Below are positions 25,401 through 34,051 of a DNA stretch of 64,000 nucleotides, piece by piece. A program made the translations under genes and the position numbers. Where the stretch lies: NCBI GenBank assembly GCA_002027195.1, contig MWJO01000007.1, positions 1 through 64,000 on the forward strand, given 5' to 3'. The notes beneath the pieces were generated by a model, which had not been told where the DNA came from, did not search any database, and saw nothing but the letters and a program-made list of their open reading frames with translations. This DNA is from Streptomyces sp. GKU 895. Lineage in GTDB: Bacteria; Actinomycetota; Actinomycetes; Streptomycetales; Streptomycetaceae. How positions within the stretch are numbered: position 1 is the stretch's first letter; each line of letters begins with the position of its first letter.

Positions 25401-26321
25401 TCACTTGGCCAGGTGGCCGGTGAAGAAGTCGGCGAGCCTGTCGACGGCGGGGTCGATGAACTCGCGCTTGTCGTAGAGGTCGACGTGGCTGGCGCCGGGG
25501 ATACGGTGGAGTTCCTTGGGGCCGGTGGCGGCCTGGTGGGCCTCGACCGCCATCCAGGCGGTCACCGCCCGCTCACCGATGATCTGAAGGATCGGGCGGG
25601 GGCCGATGAGCGGGACCGAGCGGAAGACGTCGCTGGACGCCATCTTGTCGACGCTGTCCCACGTGAGGAACTTCGCGGAGCGCTCGTGATAGCCGCGGGC
25701 GCCGCAGTAGTACTCCCATCCCTCGACGCCGTGCTCGCCGCCCAGGGCACCCGCTTCCTCGGCGGTGTCGGGGAACATCGCCAGCACGCCGGGGTCCTCG
25801 CCGCGGGCGGCGCGACTGCGGGACTGGGCGGCGGCGTCCAGGAGGGCCTGGAAGACGGCCGGGTCCTGGGACCCGTCGGCGCCGAAGCGGAACTGGCGGG
25901 CGGGTTCGGCGGTGCTCACGGTGGCCACGGCCTTGACGCGGTGGTCGCCACCGGTGGCAGCCAGCGAGTAACCGCCGGAGGCACAGATGCCGAGCAGACC
26001 GATGCGGTCGGGATCGACTTCCTCACGGGTGGTCAGGTAGGACACGGCCGCCTTGAAGTCCTCGATGCGCTGGGCGGGGTCCTCGAGGCCACGCGGCAGA
26101 CCGCCCGACTCGCCCTGGTGGGCGGCGTCGAAAGCGAGGGTGACGAATCCGCGCTCGGCCATGAGCTGCGCGTAGGTGCCGGAGGTCTGCTCCTTCACAC
26201 CGGTGCCGGGGTGGCCGACCACCAGCGCGGGCCGCGGAGCCGGCGCCTCGGTGTCGGGGAGGTAGAGGTGCGCCACGATCTCGATACCGGCGCTGTCGAA
26301 GCTGACACGGGTCCTGGGCAT
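25401..26321 (-). CDS. alpha/beta hydrolase (YcjY/dienelactone-hydrolase-like)
   Basis: A 306-residue cytosolic hydrolase. Signatures are VVGHPGTGVKEQTSGTYAQLMAERGF, GESGGLPRG, the nucleophile region LLGICASGGYSLAA (Cys or Ser nucleophile), and late acid/His positions GERAVTAWMAVE and IPGASHVDLYD. It resembles E. coli YcjY and plant-hormone/ester hydrolase relatives. ATG 26321 is chosen as the start of the fold. It converges on the SRPBCC gene with only 13 bp between stops. Substrate unknown. Confidence 0.85.
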   Translation of the reverse strand: MPRTRVSFDSAGIEIVAHLYLPDTEAPAPRPALVVGHPGTGVKEQTSGTYAQLMAERGFVTLAFDAAHQGESGGLPRGLEDPAQRIEDFKAAVSYLTTREEVDPDRIGLLGICASGGYSLAATGGDHRVKAVATVSTAEPARQFRFGADGSQDPAVFQALLDAAAQSRSRAARGEDPGVLAMFPDTAEEAGALGGEHGVEGWEYYCGARGYHERSAKFLTWDSVDKMASSDVFRSVPLIGPRPILQIIGERAVTAWMAVEAHQAATGPKELHRIPGASHVDLYDKREFIDPAVDRLADFFTGHLAK

Positions 26322-26720
26322 GAGAACAACTCCATCTGGAAGGTGGGGGAATCCGTTCGCTCTGAACGTGGCTCCAGGCTCGGTCACTCGGCCCCGACCC
26401 GGTAGAGACAGGTTTCTGCCTGGGAAAACCCTTGCCCCCTCACATGTGACGGGCGGCCAGACGTGCGCAAGATCCCCTTGGCGACAACAGGCCGCTTCCC
26501 GCTGGGTCCCTCTTGGTGAAGTACCGCCGCCCTCGCCGCACGGCGCGAGACGCCTGACTTCACGGCACCGGGATCGACTTAGGTCATGTCTCCCGCGACC
26601 GCCGCGGCACGTCCCGGCACCGTCTTCCCCCTTCGACCGTCAACTGACCGATCCTCCGGCGCCGCCCCGCGCGAAGAGTGGTGAGGACAGACTCCGTCCC
26701 ACGAAGGGGGAACTCCTGCC
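26322..26720. other. divergent intergenic region of about 400 bp
   Basis: It separates the leftward hydrolase from the rightward SsgA-like gene. The only symmetric element seen is TCACATGTGA (26440-26449). The phrase CTTGCCC(C)CTCACATGT around it recurs before the YccA gene (27226-27240). No coding sequence supported. Confidence 0.4.
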
Positions 26721-27188
26721 ATGCACCGCGATCCGTCGCCCCTGCGGGCACGCTCGGCGCCCGAGCGTGTGCCCTCGCTGTACCTGGACATCGACCAGAT
26801 GATCGACGAGTTCACCCGGCAACCCATCACCGCGAAGTTCCGGTTCGACCCGGACATGCCCGCGGTGATCACGGTCGAGTTCGTGGCCGAACGAGGCCCT
26901 GGGCTCGTCTGGCGCCTCGGCCGTGAGCTCCTTCACCGCGGCCTGACGGCGATGAGCGGCACCGGCGACGTCCGGATGTGGCCGATGGCGCCCGGTGAGC
27001 GGCCCTCGGCCTGGCTGCTGTTCGAATCGACCGAGGTGGAAGCCCTGTTCGAGGTGCCCATCCCGCCGTTGGCGGACTGGCTCGCCGCGACGTACCGGAC
27101 CGTCTCGGCCGAGGCGGAGATGACCGGTCTGGACTGGGACGGCTTCCTCATGGAGTTGCTCGACGACCCGGAAGCCGCCGCCGAGTGA
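26721..27188 (+). CDS. SsgA-like sporulation and cell-division regulator (SALP)
   Basis: A 155-residue protein of the SsgA/SsgB family found only in morphologically complex actinomycetes, where members guide septum placement and cell-wall remodelling. Diagnostic segments are AKFRFDPDMPAVITVEFV, LVWRLGRELLHRGLTAMSGTGDVRMWP, LLFESTEVEALFEVPIPPLADWL and ATYRTVSAEAE. ATG 26721 after GGGGGA. This paralogue sits among stress genes rather than with ssgA or ssgB. Confidence 0.88.
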   Translation: MHRDPSPLRARSAPERVPSLYLDIDQMIDEFTRQPITAKFRFDPDMPAVITVEFVAERGPGLVWRLGRELLHRGLTAMSGTGDVRMWPMAPGERPSAWLLFESTEVEALFEVPIPPLADWLAATYRTVSAEAEMTGLDWDGFLMELLDDPEAAAE

Positions 27189-27242
27189 CCGTGGCCGGGG
27201 CCACACACGGAGGGCACCCGGATGACTTGCCCTCACATGTCG

Positions 27243-27261
27243 TCACCTGTCAGAGTGGTGA
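27243..27261. promoter_or_regulatory. 19-bp stress operator, site F
   Basis: TCACCTGTCAGAGTGGTGA overlaps a likely -10 (CAGAGT, 27251-27256) spaced 18 bp from TTGCCC (27227-27232), upstream of the YccA gene. Confidence 0.7.
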
Positions 27262-27333
27262 CGCACAGGGTTTCCGTCCGCCGACGCCCCTGTGCCGCAG
27301 GCCGCACGTGTGCGGCGAAAAAGGAGGACCGAA

Positions 27334-28188
27334 GTGAGGACCAGCAACCCGTTCCTGCCCCGCTGGGGCGGCGCCGATGACACCGGCCGCACCACCGCGC
27401 GCACGAGCCGCCCGGTGGACGTCACGGTCGGCGGCAGGCCGGCGGACGACTACACGCCCAACCCCTACGCCCCGGGCGCGGACACGTCCCTGCGGACCGG
27501 CAGCACCGCCGTCACCATGGACGACGTCGTCGTCCGCACCGCGACGACGCTCGGCACCGTGGTCTTCACGGCCGTACTGTCCTGGCTCCTGCTCCCTGTC
27601 GACGAGGCCAACGTCGGCCGCTCCTACGGCCTCGCCGTCGGTGCCGCCCTCGTGGCCTTCGTCCTGGCGATGATCCAGTCCTTCAAGCGCACCCCGGCCC
27701 CGGCGCTGATCCTCGGATACGCCGCCTTCGAGGGCGTCTTCCTCGGCGTGCTGTCCAACACCGTCTCGACCTACATCGCACCAGGCGCGGTCGTGCAGGC
27801 GGTGCTCGGCACCTTCGCGGTATCCGCGGGCGTGCTCGTCGCCTACCGGATGCGCTGGATACGTGTGAACCAGAGGTTCGCCGGCTTCGTCGTCGCCGCC
27901 GCGACCGGCTTCGTCCTGCTCCTCTTCGCCGACCTCCTCTTCTCCACCTTCGGCGCCGGTGACGGCCTCGGCTTCCACAGCGGCGGCCTCGGCATCGCCT
28001 TCGGTCTCGTCGGCATCGTGCTCGGCGCCGCCTTCCTGGCCCTGGACTTCAAGCAGGTCGAGGACGCCGTCGCCTACGGCGCACCGCGCGAGGAGGCGTG
28101 GCTGGCCGCCTTCGGCCTCACCACGACCCTGGTGTGGATCTACCTGGAGGTGCTGCGCGTGCTGTCCCTCTTCAACAGCGACAACTGA
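27334..28188 (+). CDS. Bax inhibitor-1/YccA family membrane protein
   Basis: A 284-residue integral membrane protein with seven hydrophobic segments starting near residue 70 (RTATTLGTVVFTAVLSWLLL). Family marks are ILGYAAFEGVFLGVLSNT and the C-terminal EEAWLAAFGLTTTLVWIYLEVLRVL. YccA relatives modulate FtsH-type proteolysis or ion leakage under stress. Start GTG 27334 is chosen because AAGGAGG lies 6 bases before it. Stress-operator site F lies upstream and a perfect 18-bp hairpin ends the transcript. Confidence 0.92.
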   Translation: MRTSNPFLPRWGGADDTGRTTARTSRPVDVTVGGRPADDYTPNPYAPGADTSLRTGSTAVTMDDVVVRTATTLGTVVFTAVLSWLLLPVDEANVGRSYGLAVGAALVAFVLAMIQSFKRTPAPALILGYAAFEGVFLGVLSNTVSTYIAPGAVVQAVLGTFAVSAGVLVAYRMRWIRVNQRFAGFVVAAATGFVLLLFADLLFSTFGAGDGLGFHSGGLGIAFGLVGIVLGAAFLALDFKQVEDAVAYGAPREEAWLAAFGLTTTLVWIYLEVLRVLSLFNSDN

Positions 28189-28197
28189 GTTCTCCGC

Positions 28198-28236
28198 CGC
28201 CGGAGGGGCACGCGCACCGCGCGTGCCCCTCCGGCG
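28198..28236 (+). terminator. perfect 18-bp hairpin after the YccA gene
   Basis: CGCCGGAGGGGCACGCGC (28198-28215) pairs fully with 28219-28236 across a 3-base loop, 9 bp after the stop. Confidence 0.85.
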
Positions 28237-28326
28237 CGTCCGTGCGCGGGCACGCCCGTGAACCCGCCCGGAACCCCGATCGTTGTCATGGCGACGACCT
28301 GACCGCCACAAGGGGAGCGACGCGTC

Positions 28327-29559
28327 ATGAGCCTTCAGGAGCAGTGCCCGCACCAGGCCGACCGGGTCGTCATCGACCCCGCCTTCAAGGCGGACGCCCC
28401 CGCCCGCTACGCCCGGCTGCGCGAGCTCGGCCCCATCCACCCGGCCGAGTTCCACCTCGGCCTCAAGGGCTGGGTGGTCGTCGGCTACGACCTGGCCCGC
28501 GAGGCGCTCACCCACCCCGCGCTCCTCAAGGACGCCACCCCCGCCGCCGAGGCTCTGGCCGCCGCCGGCTACGTACTCAACAAGCCCTCCGTAGGACTCG
28601 GCGCCCAGATGATGGAAGCCGACCCGCCCGAGCACACCCGGCTGCGCCGCCTTGCCTCGGCAGCCTTCACCCCACGCCGTACGGCCGAACTCGCGCCGCG
28701 CATCGAGCAGATCGCCCACGACCTGATCGATGCGCTGCCGCCGACGGGCGAGGCCGACCTGGTCGAGGCGTTCAACGCCCCACTCCCCGCCACGGTCATC
28801 GCCGACCTCCTCGGCATCCCCGACGAGCACCGCCTGGACTTCCGCCGCTGGTCGTCCCAGGCGCTCCGCGTGGCCTCCCCCGAACACCGCACGGCACTGA
28901 CCGGCCTGCACGGCCTGCTAGCCGACCTCCTGGCGGACAAACGCCGCAACCCCGAGGACGATCTGCTGTCCGCCCTGGTCGCCGTACGCGACGAGGAGGA
29001 CGGCCGCCTCTCGGAGGAGGAACTGGTCGGCACCGCACTGATGCTGGTCGTCGCCGGCCACGAGAGCACCGTGAACCTGCTCGGCAACGCCGTCCTTGCC
29101 CTGCTCCAACATCCGGCCCAGCTACGGCAGTTGCGCGAGCGCCCCGAGCTGATGCCCGGCGCGGTGGAGGAGTTCCTGCGCTACGACCCCTCGGTAGAGC
29201 GCTCCACCAGCCGCTACGCGGCCGAGGACCTCGAACTCGCCGGGGTGCCGATCCCCCGGGGCAGCATGGTCGTCGTAGCCCTCGGCGCGGCCGGCCGCGA
29301 CGCCCCGCAGGCCGAGGACGCCGACCCCGCCGTACTCGACGTGACCCGCCCTGCGGCCCGGCACCTGGCCTTCGGCCACGGCATCCACTACTGCCTGGGT
29401 GCCCCGCTGGCCCGCCTGGAGGCGACCATCGCACTCCGGGTCCTGCTGGCCCGCCTCCCGGAACTCGAACTCGCCGTACCGGCGGACAAGTTGGTATGGA
29501 TCGGGTCCGGCATCATCCGCGGGGTGCTGGCGTTGCCGGTGCGCTACCGCGTCGGCTGA
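28327..29559 (+). CDS. cytochrome P450
   Basis: A 410-residue bacterial class I P450 monooxygenase. The I-helix oxygen-binding motif is VVAGHEST, the ExxR motif is EEFLRYDPSVERSTSRYAAEDLEL, and the heme-binding loop FGHGIHYCLGAPLARLE holds the thiolate Cys. N-terminal features such as LRELGPIHPAEF fit the CYP105/107-like groups. No ferredoxin gene is adjacent, so electrons come from elsewhere. It may hydroxylate a small lipophilic molecule. AGGGGAG precedes the ATG. Confidence 0.95.
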   Translation: MSLQEQCPHQADRVVIDPAFKADAPARYARLRELGPIHPAEFHLGLKGWVVVGYDLAREALTHPALLKDATPAAEALAAAGYVLNKPSVGLGAQMMEADPPEHTRLRRLASAAFTPRRTAELAPRIEQIAHDLIDALPPTGEADLVEAFNAPLPATVIADLLGIPDEHRLDFRRWSSQALRVASPEHRTALTGLHGLLADLLADKRRNPEDDLLSALVAVRDEEDGRLSEEELVGTALMLVVAGHESTVNLLGNAVLALLQHPAQLRQLRERPELMPGAVEEFLRYDPSVERSTSRYAAEDLELAGVPIPRGSMVVVALGAAGRDAPQAEDADPAVLDVTRPAARHLAFGHGIHYCLGAPLARLEATIALRVLLARLPELELAVPADKLVWIGSGIIRGVLALPVRYRVG

Positions 29560-29993
29560 CCGCGCAGATGGCGGCTGACATCGCCCACCAGATGAATGCG
29601 GACCCGGCGCTCGGTGAACCGCCAGTGCCCGTCCGCGCGCTCGAAGCGGTCGCTGTAGCGGCCTGCGGCCACCGGCTGGAGCGGGAAATCGGGCAGGGCC
29701 TGGAACACCGTGACGTACGAACGCGCGGCGGCAGTACCCGCCTCCTCGTGGATGTCGACGGCGATGTTGGTGGTGACGTGCTGGGTGCGGGGCGTCCCGT
29801 CCTCGTAGAGGATCACGCTGTCCCTGAGCATGTTCTCCACCCCACGGTCCCGACCGAGGACGGGTGCCCCGCCGCCGATGAACACGGCGTCGGCGAACAG
29901 TTCACCGACGCCGGCGAAGTCTCCGGTGTCGACCAGCTCGGCGTACCGGGCGATCAGGTTGGTGATGAGTGTGGTGTCCGAAGTGGCAGTCAT
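29544..29993 (-). CDS. SnoaL-like/NTF2-fold protein
   Basis: A 149-residue cone-shaped NTF2-like protein (ITNLIARYAELVDTGDFAGVGELFADAVF, VTTNIAVDIHEEAGTAAARSYVTVFQAL, GRYSDRFERADGHWRFTERRVRI). Such proteins act as small hydrolases, isomerases or cyclases, or only bind ligands. The ATG at 29993 is chosen; an earlier in-frame start adds 13 unlikely residues. Its 3' end overlaps the P450 gene by 16 bp (convergent). Confidence 0.8.
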   Translation of the reverse strand: MTATSDTTLITNLIARYAELVDTGDFAGVGELFADAVFIGGGAPVLGRDRGVENMLRDSVILYEDGTPRTQHVTTNIAVDIHEEAGTAAARSYVTVFQALPDFPLQPVAAGRYSDRFERADGHWRFTERRVRIHLVGDVSRHLRGQPTR

Positions 29994-30037
29994 GGCTTGG
30001 GCATACCTGTCTGGTAGATCATGGCCGGGCACCGTTT

Positions 30038-30067
30038 CGACCCGCGGTCCGGTAGGGCCGCGGGTCG
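30038..30067 (-). terminator. hairpin at the end of the DUF308-like gene
   Basis: CGACCCGCGG (30038-30047) and CCGCGGGTCG (30058-30067) form a perfect 10-bp stem beyond the stop of the leftward membrane-protein gene. Confidence 0.7.
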
Positions 30068-30086
30068 AGAGGTGGGGGTAAGCGGG

Positions 30087-30665
30087 TCACACGGTCCGGG
30101 TGCGCAGCCGGCGGGACTTCCAGCCCAGCAGCAGGGCCTGGAGGATGAACCACACGCCGCCGCCCGTCGCGTACACCGCCAGGACGTCGAGTGACGGATT
30201 GTCGCCCGCGGCCTGGACGTTGTAGGTGATGCCGACGAGGAAGGACAGTCCGCCCGAGATGAGCGTCGGCCACTGCTTGCCCAGTTCAGGACCGCGACGC
30301 CGTATGCCGACGATGACCTGGGCGGCACCGGAGACGATGGCCCAGGTGCCGAACACATGGAGCACCGCCGCCTCGTCACCGGCGCCGGCGATGCCGATCG
30401 CGAGGGCGGCGAGTGTGCTGAGCACACCGTTGAACGCGGTGACCCGTCGCTCGGAGCCGTTCGTGGCCCGGTAGTCGATCACGGAGGACACGGCGTCGAT
30501 CAGCGGGTAGACGACCAGCAGCGTGACCGCCACGGCGTCGAGGTTCTCGTGGGCGTCGGCGAACGCCAGGGCCCACGCCACGGCCAGGACACCACGGCCG
30601 AGGTACAGCCGCAGCACAGAGTCGCGTTGGCCTGTGACCGTCGGCGTCGATGTCTGGGTGCTCAT
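30087..30665 (-). CDS. small multi-pass membrane protein (DUF308-like)
   Basis: A 192-residue protein with five to six hydrophobic helices (LYLGRGVLAVAWALAFA, AVAVTLLVVYPLIDAVSSVI, FNGVLSTLAALAIGIAGAG, VFGTWAIVSGAAQVIVGI, ISGGLSFLVGITYNV, YATGGGVWFILQALLLGW). Spacing of paired helices resembles DUF308/HdeD-type acid- or stress-related membrane proteins. No functional residues are recognised. Confidence 0.75.
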   Translation of the reverse strand: MSTQTSTPTVTGQRDSVLRLYLGRGVLAVAWALAFADAHENLDAVAVTLLVVYPLIDAVSSVIDYRATNGSERRVTAFNGVLSTLAALAIGIAGAGDEAAVLHVFGTWAIVSGAAQVIVGIRRRGPELGKQWPTLISGGLSFLVGITYNVQAAGDNPSLDVLAVYATGGGVWFILQALLLGWKSRRLRTRTV

Positions 30666-30709
30666 GCTGGTTCGGCCTCTCTCAGGTCAGGGGTTCGGGG
30701 TCGGCCCGG

Positions 30710-32296
30710 TCAGTGCCGGGGCGGGAGGACGCACGTGAAGCTGGAGGCGTCGGCCGTGTCGCCGTAGCCCTGGTAGTGGGACACCCGCGGGTAGGTGCAC
30801 AGGTCGCGGGCGACGCTCTGACCGTCGGCGTTGATCAGAGTCGCGGGCAGCGTCCTGGGGGCCTTGCCCTGCTCGACCCACGCGGTCAGGGCGCCGAGGT
30901 CGTCGGTGGTGCCGTCACCCTTGTTGAGGCCGCAGTGGACCGTGCCCGGGGCGAGGAAGAGGCGGTAGAAGTCGTCGACCTTCTTGGCGCTGCCGAGCTC
31001 CCGCTCGACCCGCTCGCGGTACTGCACGGTGCCCTGCGCGGGGATGTACTGGTCGGCGTCGCCCTGCCAGGTCAGCAGCTTGCCACCGGACTTGCGGAAC
31101 GCCGACAGGTTGGGGTCGTCGGTGCCGATGACCTTGTCGTACTCGGCCTGGGACTGCCTGAACAGCTGCGTGAACCGGCTGTAGGTGATCGTCGAGAGGT
31201 CGAGGGAGGGGTCCTTCGCGACCCACAGCTCGGTCCAGGCGGCGGGCACCGGGAACGGGTCGGCTCCGGCCAGCGCGTTGATGTCGGCGCCGATCGGGGT
31301 GCCGTACCAGAGCTTCTTGCCCGAGGGGGTGCGCGGGCCGTCCCAGATCTTGCGTACGACGGCCGCGTCGGCCGCCGTGATGGTCAGCTCCCTGCCCTCG
31401 CACACGACCTTGGTGCCGATCAGCCGGCGCGGGTCGAAGTCGCACCGGGACGGGTCGTTGACCAGGCCGTCCGTGACGCCGTCGAGCTTGTCGCAGGCCT
31501 TGACGGCGGCGGCGGTGAAGGCGTTGAACTCGCACGAGGACGGGTGGGTCTTCTCGTTGTTCATGACCACCTGCGGCCACAGCGTGGCGACCTCGAACTC
31601 GTCCCAGTTCACGGCGGGCGCGTTGGCGAGGATGCCGTCGTAGTCGTCGGGGTAGCGCTGGGCCTCCATGTAGCCCTGCCGTCCGCCGGTGGAGCAGCCG
31701 AGGAAGTAGGAGTACGCCGGGCGCTTGCCGTAGACCGCGTCGACGACCTCCTTGCCGACGACCGATGCCTCGTGCTGGGAGCGGGAGGCGAAGTTCTTCA
31801 GCAGCGCGGTGTTGACCTGGCCCTGGCTGTTCAGTGCCCAGCTGGTGTCGAGGACGTCGCCGACGCCTGCGTCGGTGGTGACGGCGGCGTAGCCGTTCTT
31901 GACGGCGGTGGCCAGGCCCGGGTTGTTGTCACCGGCCAGGTAGGCGGCGCCGCCGAGCCCTTGGAAGCGGCCGTTCCAGCCGCTGACGGGCAGCCAGGTT
32001 CGTACCTTGGCGTGGTCGTCGGCGCCCGGGTGGGTGAGCGTGACGGTGACCTCGCAGTAGGCCGGGACGTCGGTGACCGTCCCCTGGAGGACGCCGGTGC
32101 CCTGGACCGTGCCGCCGGGCTGCGTGACCGCGGTCACGGACTCCACCTTGGTGCCGGCGGGGGCCTTCACGGAAGGCGCGGCACAGGTGAAGGTCGTGGC
32201 GGTGGTCCGGGGTTCGGCGGAGGCAGAGGCGGAGGGCAGGTACACGGCCGCGGCGAGCGGCACACCGGCCGCGAGGGCAGTCAGCATTCGTCTCAT
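30710..32296 (-). CDS. secreted tannase/feruloyl esterase family hydrolase
   Basis: A 528-residue exported esterase. The signal peptide (MLTALAAGVPLAAAVYLPSASASA) precedes a tannase/FaeB-type alpha/beta hydrolase with nucleophile Ser in LGCSTGGRQGYMEAQRYPDDYDGILANAPA, an Asp in TWQGDADQYIPAQGT and a His in APGTVHCGLNKG. A lid domain with conserved Cys pairs (SSCEF, KACDKLDGVTDGLVNDPSRCDFDP) matches the family. It would release phenolic acids from plant polysaccharides or split tannins outside the cell. Confidence 0.92.
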   Translation of the reverse strand: MRRMLTALAAGVPLAAAVYLPSASASAEPRTTATTFTCAAPSVKAPAGTKVESVTAVTQPGGTVQGTGVLQGTVTDVPAYCEVTVTLTHPGADDHAKVRTWLPVSGWNGRFQGLGGAAYLAGDNNPGLATAVKNGYAAVTTDAGVGDVLDTSWALNSQGQVNTALLKNFASRSQHEASVVGKEVVDAVYGKRPAYSYFLGCSTGGRQGYMEAQRYPDDYDGILANAPAVNWDEFEVATLWPQVVMNNEKTHPSSCEFNAFTAAAVKACDKLDGVTDGLVNDPSRCDFDPRRLIGTKVVCEGRELTITAADAAVVRKIWDGPRTPSGKKLWYGTPIGADINALAGADPFPVPAAWTELWVAKDPSLDLSTITYSRFTQLFRQSQAEYDKVIGTDDPNLSAFRKSGGKLLTWQGDADQYIPAQGTVQYRERVERELGSAKKVDDFYRLFLAPGTVHCGLNKGDGTTDDLGALTAWVEQGKAPRTLPATLINADGQSVARDLCTYPRVSHYQGYGDTADASSFTCVLPPRH

Positions 32297-32380
32297 GGGT
32301 CATCCATCCAAGAAGTAGGTGTGCGCCGGCAGTAGCGGCATATGTGCACTCTGGCTGTGTGTCGCACAGCCAGGCTTCAG

Positions 32381-33046
32381 TCATTCGACGGTCTGTCGCT
32401 CTTCCCGCAACCACCGCGAGTGGTGCTTCTCCGCCCACGACCGACTTACGTATCCGGTACGCATCCCCAGACGCGCCTCGGGGTCCTCGAGGGCCCGGCG
32501 CATGTGTCCGATCAGGACAAGGGTGATGGCCCAGGCCAGGATGTCGTGGACGAAGATCGCGCTGGTGCGGGAGATGAAGGGGAGCAGGCCCATGAACCAC
32601 ATCAGCAGGCCGGTGAACATCATCACCAGCACCGCTCCGGCGATCCAGCCCGCGTAGAGCTTCTGGCCCGCGTTGAACTTGCCGGCCGGGCGGGCCTCGG
32701 GTGACGTGCGGCGCCGGCGCACGGCCCGCAGCCACTGGCGGTCGTACACCGCGAAGCGGTTCAGGCGGCGCAGGTCGGCGCGGAAGGCAGGTGAGAGGAG
32801 CCCTAGCAGGAAGGGCAGGGGCAGCAGGATGCCGGACCACTCGTGGACCGTGACCATCAGGTGCCGGCGGCCGACGAGCAGGGCCAACGGCCCGATGTAG
32901 AGGGAGGCGGCGGTGACCAGGCACAGCAGCATCAGGTAGCCGGTGGCCCGGTGGACCATGCGCTCGGCGGTGCTGAAGCGGCGTACCTGGCCCTCGGGTT
33001 CAGGCCGCGTCCCGGCCGGCGCCGTCGAGCCAGCCGTCGACCGCAT
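32381..33046 (-). CDS. b-type cytochrome membrane subunit, partner of the molybdoenzyme
   Basis: A 221-residue membrane protein like the gamma subunit of formate dehydrogenase/cytochrome b561. Four helices carry candidate heme His residues: AERMVHRATGYL, HLMVTVHEWSGIL, SAIFVHDILAWAI and LVLIGHMRRAL. It overlaps the 3' end of the molybdoenzyme gene by 47 bp on the same strand, so it likely passes quinol electrons to it, as MsrQ does for MsrP. ATG 33046 is the only good start. Confidence 0.85.
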   Translation of the reverse strand: MRSTAGSTAPAGTRPEPEGQVRRFSTAERMVHRATGYLMLLCLVTAASLYIGPLALLVGRRHLMVTVHEWSGILLPLPFLLGLLSPAFRADLRRLNRFAVYDRQWLRAVRRRRTSPEARPAGKFNAGQKLYAGWIAGAVLVMMFTGLLMWFMGLLPFISRTSAIFVHDILAWAITLVLIGHMRRALEDPEARLGMRTGYVSRSWAEKHHSRWLREERQTVE

Positions 33047-33716
33047 ATCCGCGCTCCTCCCAGTAGCCGGGGACGACCTTGTCGGTGACCGAGATGCCGG
33101 ACAGCCACTTGGCCGACTTGTAGAAGTACATGGGGGCCACGTAGAGGCGGACGGGCCCGCCGTGGGCGTGGGTGATGGCCTTGTCCTGCATGTTGAGTGC
33201 CACCAACACGTCCGAGCGGCGGGCCTGTTCGAGGGTGAGGCTCTCGGTGTACGCGCCGTCGAAGCAGGTGAACCGGACGGCCGCGCTCGGGGACTGGACG
33301 CCCGCGGCGTCCAGAATGTCGGCCAGCTTCACGCCCTCGAAGGGCGTGTCGTCCACGCGCCAGCCGTCGGTGCACTGCACGTCGTGGACGATCCGGGTCT
33401 GCGGCATGGCACGCAGTTCGTCAAGCGTGTACGTCTTCGGCCGGTCCACGAGGCCGCCGACCGTGAGCTCGTAGTTCGTCGCGTCCTTGTGGGGCACCGA
33501 GCCGACGACGCTGTAGTACCGGAAGCCGCCCGGGTTGGGCAGCAGCCCGGTCAGGCCGGTGGCGTCGACCTCGGAGGCCTTGGCGAGGAACCCCTCCCAG
33601 CCCCGCTGGAGATACGGCGCGGCGGCGAGCCCGGCCGCGCCCGCGCCGAGCATGCCCAACATCGCCCGCCGGCCGACCGGGGCACCCCCGGTCCTCGGCC
33701 GTGGCTTCTCCGCCAT
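33000..33716 (-). CDS. MsrP/sulfite-oxidase-like molybdopterin oxidoreductase, Tat-exported
   Basis: A 238-residue exported Mo enzyme. The Tat signal is GRRAMLGMLGAGAAGLAAAPYL. The SUOX fold shows YELTVGGLVDRPKTYTLDELRAMPQ, the Mo-ligand Cys in VHDVQCTDGWRV, SLTLEQARRSDVLVAL, HGGPVRLYVAPMYFYKSAKWL and PGYWEERGY. It is most like MsrP (YedY), which repairs methionine sulfoxide in exported proteins. ATG 33716 is chosen over an ATG 21 bases upstream because it begins just before the Tat motif. Operator site G lies 55 bp upstream. Confidence 0.85.
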   Translation of the reverse strand: MAEKPRPRTGGAPVGRRAMLGMLGAGAAGLAAAPYLQRGWEGFLAKASEVDATGLTGLLPNPGGFRYYSVVGSVPHKDATNYELTVGGLVDRPKTYTLDELRAMPQTRIVHDVQCTDGWRVDDTPFEGVKLADILDAAGVQSPSAAVRFTCFDGAYTESLTLEQARRSDVLVALNMQDKAITHAHGGPVRLYVAPMYFYKSAKWLSGISVTDKVVPGYWEERGYAVDGWLDGAGRDAA

Positions 33717-33770
33717 GATGTGCGCTCCTTCGGACACGTGTGAGCTCGGGCGACGCCCCGCAAGCCGTCG

Positions 33771-33789
33771 TCACCGGTTTAACTGGTGA
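33771..33789. promoter_or_regulatory. 19-bp stress operator, site G
   Basis: TCACCGGTTTAACTGGTGA is nearly a perfect palindrome (one mismatched pair). On the minus strand a TTGACA lies 35 bp upstream with a CAGCAT-like -10 between them, so the site covers the start region of the MsrP-like operon. Confidence 0.75.
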
Positions 33790-33889
33790 CGATGCTGGCA
33801 TGGGGGTGTCTGAGCTGTCAACCGCAAACGTATGAATCGACGGCTGCTAGGCTGGAAGCGGCGTTGACCGTGTATCGAGGAGTCAAGAC

Positions 33890-33919
33890 GTGGTGGGTGA
33901 AGACGACATCTCCGGGTGA
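33890..33919 (+). CDS. 9-residue leader peptide of the first ABC-F gene
   Basis: GTG GTG GGT GAA GAC GAC ATC TCC GGG TGA encodes VVGEDDISG, seven bases after GAGGAG (33877-33882). It lies 130 bp before the ABC-F start, and its stop codon falls inside a perfect hairpin. This matches the leaders used for ribosome-mediated attenuation of antibiotic-resistance ABC-F genes. Confidence 0.55.
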   Translation: MVGEDDISG

Positions 33920-33959
33920 GACCCGGATCTGACGGCCACCGGCCGGCGCTCAGGAGCGC
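33911..33959 (+). promoter_or_regulatory. candidate attenuator hairpins in the ABC-F leader
   Basis: TCCGGGT/ACCCGGA (33911-33917, 33921-33927) and GCGCTC/GAGCGC (33946-33951, 33954-33959) form two stems. A pyrimidine run (CCCCTTTTCCC, about 33980-33990) follows. A ribosome paused on the leader peptide would melt the first stem. Confidence 0.5.
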
Positions 33960-34051
33960 TGCCGAGGTGGTCTGTCTCGTCGTACCCCTTTTCCCACGTC
34001 TGCCCAGGGCAGAGCTCTCTTCTCCGCCCGCACGCCGCTCGAGGTCATTCC

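Noticed and set aside
25391..25420. TCAC...GGTGA-like sequence at the end of the 25401 hydrolase gene
   Set aside because: It is inside coding sequence, has wrong spacing for the 19-bp operator and lies at a gene end.
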